Notes: generated by a model from the sequence alone, not told the origin. Shown: positions 1 through 7,175, numbered from the stretch's first letter. The stretch: DNA of 64,000 nucleotides from Ectobacillus panaciterrae DSM 19096 (GCF_000430785.1 NZ_AUMR01000003.1:1-64000); one strand, 5' to 3'. Translations and numbers: made by a program.

Positions 1-97
1 ACCTTACCAAAATAGGTAAGGTGAAGGACTATTCCTCACAATTTCTTCTGTATGTTATTCTATTTTATTATTTTGAAACAAATCGTTCTTTTAAGAA

Positions 98-122
98 ACG
101 AGAAACCCTTTGGGTTTCTCGT
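98..122. repeat. Short perfect hairpin
   Basis: Eleven-base arms (acgagaaaccc and its complement) around a three-base ttt loop. It has no T-run of its own and lies beside the terminator hairpin at 131-165. It probably belongs to the end of a gene outside the window. A further 8-bp inverted repeat (accttacc / ggtaaggt) sits at the very edge of the window, 1-22. Confidence 0.5.
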
Positions 123-265
123 CACTCTGAAAATAACAGCCCTCTGTGAGGGCTGTTATTTTGTTTTACTTGAAATGCCTGGAATTCTTCTTTCGTTGCC
201 GGCACTTTAATTTTACCGTTTATAATTCTTTGTTTAAATTCTTCTACAGTCATTTTTTTCTTCAT
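122..265 (-). CDS. Hypothetical 47-residue protein
   Basis: I do not recognise this protein. The reading frame opens with MKKKMTVEEFKQRI and is lysine-rich and hydrophilic, with no membrane segment. Upstream on the minus strand is an AAGGGG sequence about 17 nt from the ATG, which is too far for a good ribosome binding site. The last dozen codons run through the terminator hairpin at 131-165, so the C-terminal tail is encoded by the hairpin. That suggests either a gene whose original 3' end was lost or a fortuitous frame. The N-terminal two thirds look protein-like. Confidence 0.35.
   Translation of the reverse strand: MKKKMTVEEFKQRIINGKIKVPATKEEFQAFQVKQNNSPHRGLLFSE
131..165. terminator. Bidirectional intrinsic terminator
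   Basis: Stem aataacagccctc / gagggctgttatt with a three-base loop, followed by TTTTGTTTT on the plus strand. It probably ends a gene lying upstream of the window. Confidence 0.6.
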
Positions 266-306
266 AGCAGCAAATGCTAATTCCCCTTAGCATTTTACCC
301 CGTTGT

Positions 307-334
307 CCCTTCAGGCTGCTGAAGGGATTTTTTT
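307..334 (+). terminator. Intrinsic terminator hairpin
   Basis: Stem cccttcag / ctgaaggg with a gctg loop followed by ATTTTTTT. No plus-strand gene is visible just upstream inside the window, so it may serve a lost or external transcript. Confidence 0.6.
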
Positions 335-336
335 GA

Positions 337-414
337 TTTATCATAAATTAGGCGAGAATCCCCCACTTCAAGCGTGTGAATGGTGTAGTGTAACGGTAAG
401 TGGGGGAGGTTCAT
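337..414 (+). mobile_element. Solo IS200/IS605-type end (copy 1)
   Basis: A 78-bp block whose near-identical partner lies at 35078-35154. Both begin TTTATCATAAATTAGGCG and end GTGGGGGAGGTTCAT. Here the ends of the inner part form a perfect 9-bp stem, CCCCCACTT (360-368) with AAGTGGGGG (398-406). Subterminal hairpins of this kind with a following GGTTCA are typical, as I remember them, of the right ends of IS200/IS605-family transposons and the overlapping TnpB guide RNA. No tnpA or tnpB gene is present, so this is a solo end or a small non-autonomous derivative. Family assignment is inference. Confidence 0.5.
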
Positions 415-556
415 GATTGTCGCTCATTTGAGAAGGAAGTGAAATGGCGTTTGTGCGAAGCCTGTATGTGAAAAATGCTAAAGATTCTTGAAAAATCATT
501 ACCCTTTTCTCAAATCGTCATGATATAATCGTTGAAAACAAAGGGGAGGGAGTACT

Positions 557-1774
557 TTGGTAGATGCATTGGATGTAATGACTAACCTGGACCGGGTTCT
601 TCCTTATTATCAAGCAATCTTCAGTGCTGACGAACATACCATTATCGGATATGAAGTAGTTGGACGGATGGAAACGGAACAAGGGGTTCAAAGCTTAGGT
701 TCTTTTTTTCAAGATGATTCTGTACCCGATGAATATCGGCTAGAGGCAGATAATACAGTAACTGAAAAAGCGCTGCAAAAGGTGCTCGAAACCGATCAAT
801 CATTTTTATTGTTTTTGCATCGGGATGCTAGGCTGCTCATGAATGACACCGATGATACCTTTCTCAATTTGCTGCTCTCGTATGAAAAGAAAGGGCTTAA
901 ACTCCAAAATATTGTATTGGAAATTACAGAGCACGAATTGAAAGACAATGTGGATCAGCTGAACCATTTGTTGGTTTATTATCGTACATATGGCATTCAG
1001 TTTGCAATGAATAAGTTGGGAGCAGGGATGAGCAATCTTGAACGAATTAGTTTGCTCAGTCCAGATGTTTTAAAAATTAATTTAATAAATTTGCGGCAAA
1101 CGGCACTTCTTCAAACGTATCAAGATATCCTGTATTCGCTGTCTTTGCTCGCGCGGCGCATTGGCGCAACACTTTTATATGAGGATATTGACGCATTTTA
1201 TCAGCTTCAATATGCATGGCGCAACGGCGGGCGGTACTACCAAGGAAACTACTTAAAAGAGCCGCTTCCGGAAATGCTGCCCGCAGATTTGCTGAAAGAG
1301 CGCCTCCGTAAGGAATGTCATGAATTTATTGTGAATGAGAAGCGCAAGCTGCAACACTTATATAATTTAACAGAGAAAATACAGACTTATATTGAAAGCG
1401 TTATAACAAAGCATCGCAAAACAGAAGATTTAAACAAATGGCTGTTTGCATGCAGTCAGGAGGTAGCCGATTGCAGCTTTCGTTTGTATGTATGTGATGA
1501 AGACGGATTTCAGCAATGCGGCAACGTTATGAAGCAAAACGGAAAGTGGGAGCTTCTCCCTGACTATTACATGAAAAACTGGAGCTGGCGTCCGTATTTT
1601 TTAGCTAACATTATGCAAATGCGTTTGGATAAAAAAGGGAAATTGTCCGATTTATATGCAGATATTGAAACAGGAGAGATGATTCGAACATTCAGCTTTC
1701 CTATTGACGATCATCAATACTTGTTTATTGACTTAACCTATGATTTCTTATTTGAGCAAGATGCACTCTTATAA
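557..1774 (+). CDS. ykuI: Degenerate EAL-domain protein YkuI
   Basis: Homologue of B. subtilis YkuI: an N-terminal EAL-type c-di-GMP domain (about residues 15-250) followed by a PAS-like C-terminal sensor domain (about 270-405). The length, 405 residues, fits the family. The TTG start is set by GGGGAGGGAG 5 nt upstream. The signature EAL reads EVV (33-35) and the second acidic motif LEITEH is kept (121-126). The loop that supplies paired metal-binding aspartates in active phosphodiesterases reads MNKLG (151-155), and the usual KID motif reads KIN (173-175). It is therefore predicted to bind c-di-GMP at most, not to cleave it. First gene of the yku block. Confidence 0.9.
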   Translation: MVDALDVMTNLDRVLPYYQAIFSADEHTIIGYEVVGRMETEQGVQSLGSFFQDDSVPDEYRLEADNTVTEKALQKVLETDQSFLLFLHRDARLLMNDTDDTFLNLLLSYEKKGLKLQNIVLEITEHELKDNVDQLNHLLVYYRTYGIQFAMNKLGAGMSNLERISLLSPDVLKINLINLRQTALLQTYQDILYSLSLLARRIGATLLYEDIDAFYQLQYAWRNGGRYYQGNYLKEPLPEMLPADLLKERLRKECHEFIVNEKRKLQHLYNLTEKIQTYIESVITKHRKTEDLNKWLFACSQEVADCSFRLYVCDEDGFQQCGNVMKQNGKWELLPDYYMKNWSWRPYFLANIMQMRLDKKGKLSDLYADIETGEMIRTFSFPIDDHQYLFIDLTYDFLFEQDALL

Positions 1775-1806
1775 TGCGCGGACCTATGGTTCGTGCATTT
1801 TTTGTT
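1775..1806 (+). terminator. Terminator after ykuI
   Basis: Imperfect ten-pair stem tgcgcggacc / ggttcgtgca with a three-base loop, directly after the stop codon and followed by TTTTTTG. Confidence 0.6.
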
Positions 1807-1959
1807 TATTTCTAGAAGAAAGTGGAAATAGTGATACGTATCAGCAAAAACCGCTGCGCGCGCTGTCTATCGCTGTAGGGATTTTGCGAACGAAAGCTTC
1901 CCCGCGCGTGGGATAGGATTGCTACAATGAAGCTAGGACAAGCTGAGGGAGGAGAAAAA

Positions 1960-2448
1960 ATGAGGAAATATGGAGCATGGCTCGGATTTTGTTTGTTGCT
2001 TGCGTTCATTATCGGACAGAGCGTGGCGTCCGCTATCGGAAAAGAGGAGAAGATAAATAAAGAAGAGGTTTTTGAAACAATCCGCAAAGGTTATGAAGCG
2101 CAGTATTCCATTCGCGGCAAGCACTTATCCGTAGAGAAAATGTACGATATACTGACTCCGTATATTACAGATAACTTCCTCCAAGTGTTTACTGATGAAA
2201 ACAGCAGTGATACAAAGGGCGGCGGCAGTTATCTTCTCGATAAAAAACCTCCATTTTCTTTTAGCGCTTCCACAAAGATCGGATATGATAAAGAAAACGG
2301 ACTTCTATATGTATATGAGCGTATCAACAAGGAAACACCGGTACATGAAGTGATTATTCTTCAAAAGGCGGAAGGAAAATGGAAGGTTGGCGGGTATAAC
2401 TCGTATGAAACACTGCCAGCTGAAATTCAGAAGCTGGAAAAAGCGTAA
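1960..2448 (+). CDS. Secreted protein, possibly DUF3993-like
   Basis: 162 residues. The start at 1960 is preferred over an in-frame ATG at 1927 because GGGAGGAG lies 5-8 nt upstream of it. Residues 1-27 form a signal peptide: MRK, a hydrophobic stretch, then a small-residue stretch SVASA, with no lipobox. The mature part is charged, alternating and NTF2-like in appearance (ILTPYITDNFLQVF about 64-77; KWKVGGYNSY near the end). It resembles small exported Bacillus proteins annotated DUF3993, but that link is from memory. It sits alone between two terminators, and its role is unknown. Confidence 0.7.
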   Translation: MRKYGAWLGFCLLLAFIIGQSVASAIGKEEKINKEEVFETIRKGYEAQYSIRGKHLSVEKMYDILTPYITDNFLQVFTDENSSDTKGGGSYLLDKKPPFSFSASTKIGYDKENGLLYVYERINKETPVHEVIILQKAEGKWKVGGYNSYETLPAEIQKLEKA

Positions 2449-2450
2449 AT

Positions 2451-2478
2451 AAAAAAGACGGGAGCGCCCGTCTTTTTT
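2451..2478. terminator. Bidirectional terminator
   Basis: AAAAAAGACGGG, a short loop, then CCCGTCTTTTTT. It sits between the convergent secreted-protein gene and the glutaredoxin-like gene and serves both. Confidence 0.8.
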
Positions 2479-2716
2479 ATTGTTCAATGTCTAATAATTG
2501 CTGTAAACGCTCAATATCAAAGCCTATTACTGCTTCGCCGTCTACTATCACTGTAGGCGTGGAATAGGAGTTATAATCATGAACGAGGCGATTTTGCGCC
2601 GTGCTGTCGGTTTTTATATTATATTCTGTGTACGGAACGGAATAGTGGCGCAAAAATTTCTTCACAATCTGACATGGTGGGCAATCCGGCTGCGTATAAA
2701 CTTCAACTTGTTTCAT
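2477..2716 (-). CDS. Glutaredoxin-like thiol protein
   Basis: 79 residues, one glutaredoxin/NrdH-type thioredoxin fold. Visible hallmarks: the redox-active CPPC at residues 12-15, the cis-proline loop YSTPTVIVDG (51-60) and the closing GFD helix start. The size matches NrdH redoxins and small glutaredoxins, which reduce disulfides in the cytoplasm. No ribonucleotide reductase genes are nearby. It is transcribed divergently from the chromate transporter gene; the interval between them carries a perfect 15-bp inverted repeat. The SD (AGGA, about 4 nt before the ATG) is weak. Confidence 0.85.
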   Translation of the reverse strand: MKQVEVYTQPDCPPCQIVKKFLRHYSVPYTEYNIKTDSTAQNRLVHDYNSYSTPTVIVDGEAVIGFDIERLQQLLDIEQ

Positions 2717-2723
2717 AGATCCT

Positions 2724-2761
2724 GACTAGTTTGAAATGTATATAATCATTTCAAACTAGTC
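2724..2761. repeat. Perfect 15-bp inverted repeat, candidate operator
   Basis: Arms gactagtttgaaatg (2724-2738) and catttcaaactagtc (2747-2761) separated by tatataat. It starts 8 nt upstream of the glutaredoxin-like start codon and about 180 bp upstream of chrA. There is no T-run on either side, so an operator or leader hairpin is more likely than a terminator. Confidence 0.6.
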
Positions 2762-2845
2762 ATTCCCCCCTTCTCATTTTTATTTCTTTAAACTATATAT
2801 GAGTGAATGATAATCGAAATAAAATTAACTGTTCATAGCTCCTGT

Positions 2846-2873
2846 TTGTCTAAAGTTTATTATGTATTATATT
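2846..2873 (+). promoter_or_regulatory. Candidate sigma-A promoter for chrA
   Basis: TTGTCT (2846-2851), a 16-bp spacer and TATATT (2868-2873). The transcript would start about 60 nt before the chrA ATG. The match is moderate. Confidence 0.35.
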
Positions 2874-2939
2874 ATAGTTAGGAGAAGCAGACAACGGATG
2901 AAGGATGGTTTCACCAAAATCAGAAGCTGAGGTGAAAGC

Positions 2940-4100
2940 ATGAAACAGTATTGGAATGTATTTTGGACTGCCTTTCGATTAGGCTGTACATCATTTGGAG
3001 GGCCGGCTGCCCATATCGGTTATTTTCGCAATGAGTACGTAACAAAGAGAAAATGGCTGGATGAAAAGAGCTATGCCGATTTGGTGGCATTGGCCAATTT
3101 CCTGCCCGGCCCTGCCAGCAGTCAAGTCGGAATTGCTATAGGAACGATGAGAGCCGGAATAATAGGCGGTTTTTTCGCTTGGCTTGGATTTACCCTCCCG
3201 TCTGCGCTGGTGCTGGCGCTATTTGCCATGCTTGTAAAGACGTATCGGCTTGACGGAGCGGCTTGGATTCACAGCTTGAAGCTTGTAGCGGTTGTTATCG
3301 TAGCGCAAGCGGTATTTGATATGGGAAAAAAGCTGGCGCCAGACCGCATACGGCAGACGATTATTCTCGGAGCCGCCGCTGCTGTCTTATGGTTTTCCAC
3401 ACCGTATATGCAGATTATTGTATTGCTTTTAAGCGGAATCATCGGCTATATGGCGTATAGGAAAACAGCAGATACTACGGAGGAGAAAGTTTCGTTTGTA
3501 CTTTCTAAAAGAGCCGGAGGAATTGCATTTTTTTTATTTTTTGCGCTGTTATTTTTGTTGCCTGTGGCTGGCGCGAGCATTTCTTCTCCTATGCTGCAGC
3601 TATTTGATATCATGTACCGCACAGGGGCGCTCGTGTTTGGAGGAGGCCATGTTGTGCTGCCGCTGCTTGAAAATGAAATCGTGCGCACCAGCTTAATGAA
3701 TAAAGAGATTTTTTTAGCCGGATATGGATTAACGCAGGCGATGCCCGGCCCCTTGTTTACCTTCTCGAGCTACATCGGGACGACAATGTATGGAATTGGA
3801 GGAGCTGCAACGGCTGTTATAGGGATTTTTTTGCCGGCCTTTTTATTGATTATAGGCGGTTTGTCCTTTTGGAACACAATGCACCATAATAAGATAATTC
3901 GTACTGCTCTTGTTGGAGTAAATGCGGGGGTTGTCGGAATCCTGCTCGCTGCCTTATATGACCCTATTTTTACAAGCTCTGTTAAAACAGTCATAGATGC
4001 TGTTCTCGTACTGGTGTATTTTGCTTTATTCAGTATTTGGAAGCTGCCGCCGTGGGCGTTGGTGCTTGTTGCTCTGCTGTGCGGAGTTGTTGTTCTGTAA
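2940..4100 (+). CDS. chrA: Chromate transporter ChrA, two-domain form
   Basis: 386 residues, integral membrane protein of the CHR family, long form with two homologous halves. First half: SFGGP (18-22) and NFLPGPASSQ (about 53-62). Second half: VFGGGHVVLP and QAMPGP. Members export chromate in a few studied bacteria; many Bacillus members have unknown substrates, so chromate is a family assignment. The SD GAGGTGAAAGC leads directly into the ATG. In B. subtilis ykuI and ykuJ are adjacent, so this gene and its two upstream neighbours are an insertion relative to that order. No terminator is evident downstream. Confidence 0.88.
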   Translation: MKQYWNVFWTAFRLGCTSFGGPAAHIGYFRNEYVTKRKWLDEKSYADLVALANFLPGPASSQVGIAIGTMRAGIIGGFFAWLGFTLPSALVLALFAMLVKTYRLDGAAWIHSLKLVAVVIVAQAVFDMGKKLAPDRIRQTIILGAAAAVLWFSTPYMQIIVLLLSGIIGYMAYRKTADTTEEKVSFVLSKRAGGIAFFLFFALLFLLPVAGASISSPMLQLFDIMYRTGALVFGGGHVVLPLLENEIVRTSLMNKEIFLAGYGLTQAMPGPLFTFSSYIGTTMYGIGGAATAVIGIFLPAFLLIIGGLSFWNTMHHNKIIRTALVGVNAGVVGILLAALYDPIFTSSVKTVIDAVLVLVYFALFSIWKLPPWALVLVALLCGVVVL

Positions 4101-4239
4101 CTTTTTTCGACAAATTTATTGAGTTTCTGTGCACGAACCGTTATTCTAGAAACTGAGGCAATTTTTCTGTTACAGACGGATAGAATCAATGCTGTTGTAA
4201 AAGCTATTTACAGGAAGATTAGAGAAAGGGGAGATATTT

Positions 4240-4476
4240 ATGTCTCTGCTCCAAGGAATTTTAACTCGTCTTGTCAGTCTGAAAGAACAAGCGGCAAACG
4301 GAGAAGTAGCACAGCGTTACTTTGAAGTGAACGGCGAGCGTAAATGCAGTGTGAAATATTTTGATAAAAACGATACGTATGAGCTAGAGGTGTATCAACC
4401 GGGCGAGAAGCCGCAAACGTATCAATTTGACAATATTGATATGGTTGCCATTGAAATTTACGACATGATTTCCTAG
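4240..4476 (+). CDS. ykuJ: YkuJ family protein
   Basis: 78 residues, matching the length and sequence of B. subtilis YkuJ (79 aa), a small soluble protein of known fold but unknown function. Conserved parts are QRYFEVNGE in the middle and YQFDNIDMVAIEI at the end. The SD GAAAGGGGAG precedes the ATG. It is followed directly by a strong terminator, so it forms a short transcript, perhaps with read-through from chrA. Confidence 0.9.
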   Translation: MSLLQGILTRLVSLKEQAANGEVAQRYFEVNGERKCSVKYFDKNDTYELEVYQPGEKPQTYQFDNIDMVAIEIYDMIS

Positions 4477-4485
4477 TTAATACAT

Positions 4486-4523
4486 AAAAAAACAGTACCT
4501 GCTTTTTGGGTGCTGTTTTTTTT
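4486..4523 (+). terminator. Terminator after ykuJ
   Basis: AAAAACAGTACC / GGGTGCTGTTTTTTTT stem-loop, ten nt after the ykuJ stop. Confidence 0.8.
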
Positions 4524-4573
4524 GTATATTCTTCCTCCTTTTTATTCAAAATGAATAGGAAAGGAGGGAATAT

Positions 4574-4717
4574 ATGCTCCCGATTGTAATTTGCCCCGAC
4601 TGCGGACAACAAGCAGAAATGGATCAAGTGTTAACGGCACAATCGAACCAAAACGTGATTTATATTTGTCCGTCTTGCAGCTGTGTTATTCGCAATATTG
4701 AGACGAACAAAGGGTAA
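4574..4717 (+). CDS. Small zinc-ribbon-like protein
   Basis: 47 residues, with AAGGAGGG 6 nt before the ATG. Two cysteine pairs, CPDC (8-11) and CPSC (about 33-36), the latter followed by another Cys, give the spacing of a single zinc ribbon. There is no further domain. It lies alone between ykuJ and ykuK. I do not recognise a named family; it could be a small nucleic-acid-binding or adaptor protein. Confidence 0.75.
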   Translation: MLPIVICPDCGQQAEMDQVLTAQSNQNVIYICPSCSCVIRNIETNKG

Positions 4718-4782
4718 TAACGAACAGTTTTCTCCCATACAATGAGAATGGCGAAGTCTGTCTATAGAAAGGACGTGACGAT

Positions 4783-5298
4783 ATGGGAGAATACTGCTTT
4801 TATAATTTGTCGGAGCGGAATATGGATTTTGACACAGTATTTTTGAGAATATGTGAATTTGTGCGTGCTGATCCAGTCAATGTGTATCGCCTCTCCATCG
4901 GTACGGATTCCCAGACCCATCAAAACGCAACACGCTTTATTACTGCCATTCATCTTCATAGAGTCGGTAAAGGGGCATGGGGCTGCCTGCGAAACCAAAC
5001 GATACATAGAAGGCTTGAGAGCCTCCGGGAAAAAATTCATTTAGAGACGTACTTTAGTCAAGAAATTGCTTATTTATTTACGCCAGAACATCTGGGTACT
5101 TTGCTTGAAACGTTATATCCGTACCAAAAGGAAGGTGCAAAGCTTTCGATGGAGATTCATTTAGACATTGGAAATTATGGATTGACAAAAGAATTTATCC
5201 TCGATATGACAACCCGCATTACAGCAATGGGGCTGACAGCCAAAATTAAGCCTGATGCATATGCCGCCTTCAGCTACGCGAACCGATATACGAAATAA
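4783..5298 (+). CDS. ykuK: YkuK, RNase H-like DUF458 protein
   Basis: 171 residues, the length of B. subtilis YkuK (172 aa). The family is predicted to have an RNase H-like fold. The segment YRLSIGTDSQTHQN (about 36-49) carries the acidic strand expected at the active site, and HLDIGNYG and IKPDAYAAFSYANRYT close the protein. Substrate and biological role are unknown. The SD AAAGGACGTGA precedes the ATG. It stands as a single gene upstream of abbA. Confidence 0.88.
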   Translation: MGEYCFYNLSERNMDFDTVFLRICEFVRADPVNVYRLSIGTDSQTHQNATRFITAIHLHRVGKGAWGCLRNQTIHRRLESLREKIHLETYFSQEIAYLFTPEHLGTLLETLYPYQKEGAKLSMEIHLDIGNYGLTKEFILDMTTRITAMGLTAKIKPDAYAAFSYANRYTK

Positions 5299-5390
5299 AG
5301 GAAATTTTAAATTTTTCATCTATTAAACTGAAAGAATATTTTATATAATAGTATATAGGGAATGAACAGTAGGGGAGAGTCGGGAGCCGT

Positions 5391-5585
5391 ATGAAGAACA
5401 GTCATTTGTATTTGACGGAGGAAGAGCGAACTCTATTACTCAGTGTTCTGTTTCAGCAAAATTACGCATCAGAAATTCTCGCATGCGAATTGGCTGATAT
5501 CGAAAGTGGTTTAAAAACAACGGATATAGGACATTACAAAAAGGTAACACATTTATTTGATCGCTTAAAAAATGAAGACCTATGA
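5391..5585 (+). CDS. abbA: AbbA-type antirepressor of AbrB
   Basis: 64 residues. Length and pattern (LTEEERTLLLSVL, then YASEILACELADIESG and YKKVTHLFDRL) resemble B. subtilis AbbA, which binds the transition-state repressor AbrB and keeps it off DNA early in sporulation, and which lies in the same ykuJ-ykuK neighbourhood there. Here it follows ykuK. Upstream is an A/T-rich region with TATAAT at 5344-5349 but no clear -35, as expected for an activator-dependent promoter (Spo0A in B. subtilis). Assigned from similarity remembered, plus synteny. Confidence 0.75.
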   Translation: MKNSHLYLTEEERTLLLSVLFQQNYASEILACELADIESGLKTTDIGHYKKVTHLFDRLKNEDL

Positions 5586-5610
5586 CTGCCGTGATGGTAG
5601 TCATTTTTTT
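5582..5610 (+). terminator. Terminator after abbA
   Basis: ATGACTGCC / GGTAGTCAT with a five-base loop and TTTTTT. The stem overlaps the abbA stop codon. Confidence 0.8.
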
Positions 5611-5674
5611 CGCTTATATGATACAATAAGAGATGGTTGTTTCATAAAAGAAAAATTTGGGGACACTCCTAAAG

Positions 5675-5688
5675 TGAAAACGTTATCA
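5675..5688. promoter_or_regulatory. cre-like CcpA site upstream of darB
   Basis: TGAAAACGTTATCA fits the catabolite-responsive-element consensus TGWAANCGNTNWCA at every position. It lies 49 bp before the darB ATG and about 45 bp downstream of an extended -10 (TGATACAAT, 5619-5627). In that position CcpA would act as a roadblock. Confidence 0.55.
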
Positions 5689-5737
5689 TAACTTAGAAAT
5701 AGAAGCTGAAAAGACTAAGAAAATGGGGGAAACAACA

Positions 5738-6181
5738 ATGATTAGTCTTCCGACAGAAGAGTTTAAACAAATTTTTGTAAAAGATTTGCTGATTTCATCC
5801 GAAAAGGTTGCGCACGTCCAAGTGGCCAATAGTCTCGAGCATGCGCTTCTCTTGCTTGTGAAGTCCGGCTATTCTGCAATTCCGGTATTAAATTCAACCT
5901 ATAAACTGCATGGTCTGATCAGCACTGCGATGATTCTCGATAGCATTCTTGGGCTTGAGCGTATCGAGTTTGAGCGGTTAGAGCACATGAAGGTGGAAGA
6001 AGTGATGAATCGGGATATTCCGAGACTAAAGCTTGATGATACCTTTTCAGAAGCGCTTGATGCTGTCATTAACCACCCATTCATATGCGTGGAAAATGGA
6101 GATGGATATTTTGAGGGCATATTGACGCGCCGCGCTATACTGAAGCTTCTCAATAAACAAGTGCGCCGCTACAATAAGTGA
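5738..6181 (+). CDS. darB: c-di-AMP-binding CBS protein DarB (CbpB)
   Basis: 147 residues, two CBS motifs (about 12-70 and 75-140) and nothing else, as in B. subtilis DarB/YkuL. The start at 5738 gives the family length and has GGGGGA upstream; an in-frame ATG at 5723 lies before that SD. In B. subtilis apo-DarB binds and stimulates the (p)ppGpp synthetase Rel and pyruvate carboxylase, and c-di-AMP releases it. The pyc gene is also in this window, at 40.3 kb. The gene is monocistronic, with a terminator behind it and a good cre-like site in its leader. Confidence 0.92.
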   Translation: MISLPTEEFKQIFVKDLLISSEKVAHVQVANSLEHALLLLVKSGYSAIPVLNSTYKLHGLISTAMILDSILGLERIEFERLEHMKVEEVMNRDIPRLKLDDTFSEALDAVINHPFICVENGDGYFEGILTRRAILKLLNKQVRRYNK

Positions 6182-6185
6182 CAGC

Positions 6186-6220
6186 AAACGTGCAGCTTCT
6201 TAGAGAAGCTGCACGTTTTT
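6186..6220 (+). terminator. Terminator after darB
   Basis: Perfect 13-bp stem ACGTGCAGCTTCT / AGAAGCTGCACGT with a TAG loop and TTTT. Confidence 0.85.
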
Positions 6221-6239
6221 ACAGAAAGGGGATACGGTT

Positions 6240-7103
6240 TTGCATCTCGACGATTTTCGAATGATGGTTGTATTGGCAGAAGAATTGAATATGAGAAAAG
6301 CAGCAGAGCGTTTGTTTGTATCGCAGCCGGCGCTGAGCCAGAGACTGCAGTCTATGGAAAAGCAGTGGAGCATGAAATTTTTTATCCGCTCGCAAAAAGG
6401 GCTGACGATTACACCTGCGGGCGAAAAAGTCGCGGCTTATGCAAAGGGAATGCTGCTGCAAGAAGAAAATGTTAAAAATGAGCTTGCCTCCCTGCAAACA
6501 AAAACGCACGGTACACTCAAAATTGCGGTTGCTTCCATTATTGCACAATATTGGCTTCCGAGTGTGCTGAAGCAATTTGTGGAAAAGTATCCGCTTGTCC
6601 AGATTTCTATGTTTACTGGATGGAGCAGTGAGGTACAAAAGCATTTTTATGAGGGAGATGTTCACCTGGCCATTTTACGCGGCTCACAGGAATTTCCGGG
6701 GAATAAATGGCATTTGCTGTCGGATGAACTGTATTTGGTGGATACAGAAATTGCAAATGTAGATATGTTAAGAGAGACGAACAAGCCGTTTATTCAATTT
6801 AAAAGCGATTCTACCTATTATTCACAGATTCAAGGCTGGTGGTACGGTATGTTTTCGCATCCGCCAAAGCGTACGATTGTGGTAGATCAAATCGAAACAT
6901 GCAAGCAGATGGTGCTGCATGGCATCGGTTATGCGATATTGCCCTCAAGTGTACTGCAAGCAATGCCGCCTAACGTTTATAAGATGCCTTTGTCTGTGAA
7001 TGAGAAGAGGGAAACGTGGCTGCTTGTCAACGACACGGCGCTTGAGCTGAAACAGGTTGGAGCCTTCGTCGAGTTGATGAAGCAATTTGCCGCAAAAAAA
7101 TAG
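6240..7103 (+). CDS. ccpC: LysR-type regulator CcpC
   Basis: 287 residues. The N-terminal winged helix-turn-helix (about 1-60, with ERLFVSQPALSQRLQSME) is nearly identical in form to B. subtilis CcpC; the rest is a substrate-binding-type effector domain. In B. subtilis CcpC represses citrate synthase and aconitase genes and is relieved by citrate. The TTG start is chosen because GAAAGGGGA lies 7 nt upstream and the family begins two residues before LDDF. Downstream is a 14-bp hairpin without a T-run, so read-through into dapH is possible. Confidence 0.88.
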   Translation: MHLDDFRMMVVLAEELNMRKAAERLFVSQPALSQRLQSMEKQWSMKFFIRSQKGLTITPAGEKVAAYAKGMLLQEENVKNELASLQTKTHGTLKIAVASIIAQYWLPSVLKQFVEKYPLVQISMFTGWSSEVQKHFYEGDVHLAILRGSQEFPGNKWHLLSDELYLVDTEIANVDMLRETNKPFIQFKSDSTYYSQIQGWWYGMFSHPPKRTIVVDQIETCKQMVLHGIGYAILPSSVLQAMPPNVYKMPLSVNEKRETWLLVNDTALELKQVGAFVELMKQFAAKK

Positions 7104-7118
7104 CTATTCATTCTTGCC

Positions 7119-7151
7119 GATAATGCTACTCTCTGATAGAGTAGCATTATC
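7119..7151 (+). repeat. Perfect 14-bp hairpin between ccpC and dapH
   Basis: Arms gataatgctactct and agagtagcattatc with a ctgat loop. Only AACTAATT follows it, so it is a poor terminator; the dapH SD lies 10 nt further on. Possible attenuator, processing site or operator. Confidence 0.6.
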
Positions 7152-7175
7152 AACTAATTAGGAGGAAATTCAACA

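Noticed and set aside
375-415. tRNA-like D-arm sequence TAGTGTAACGGTAA with a GGTTCAT that could mimic a T-arm
   Set aside because: No acceptor or anticodon stem can be drawn, and the second copy at 35078 lacks three bases of it. It is part of the transposon-end repeat.
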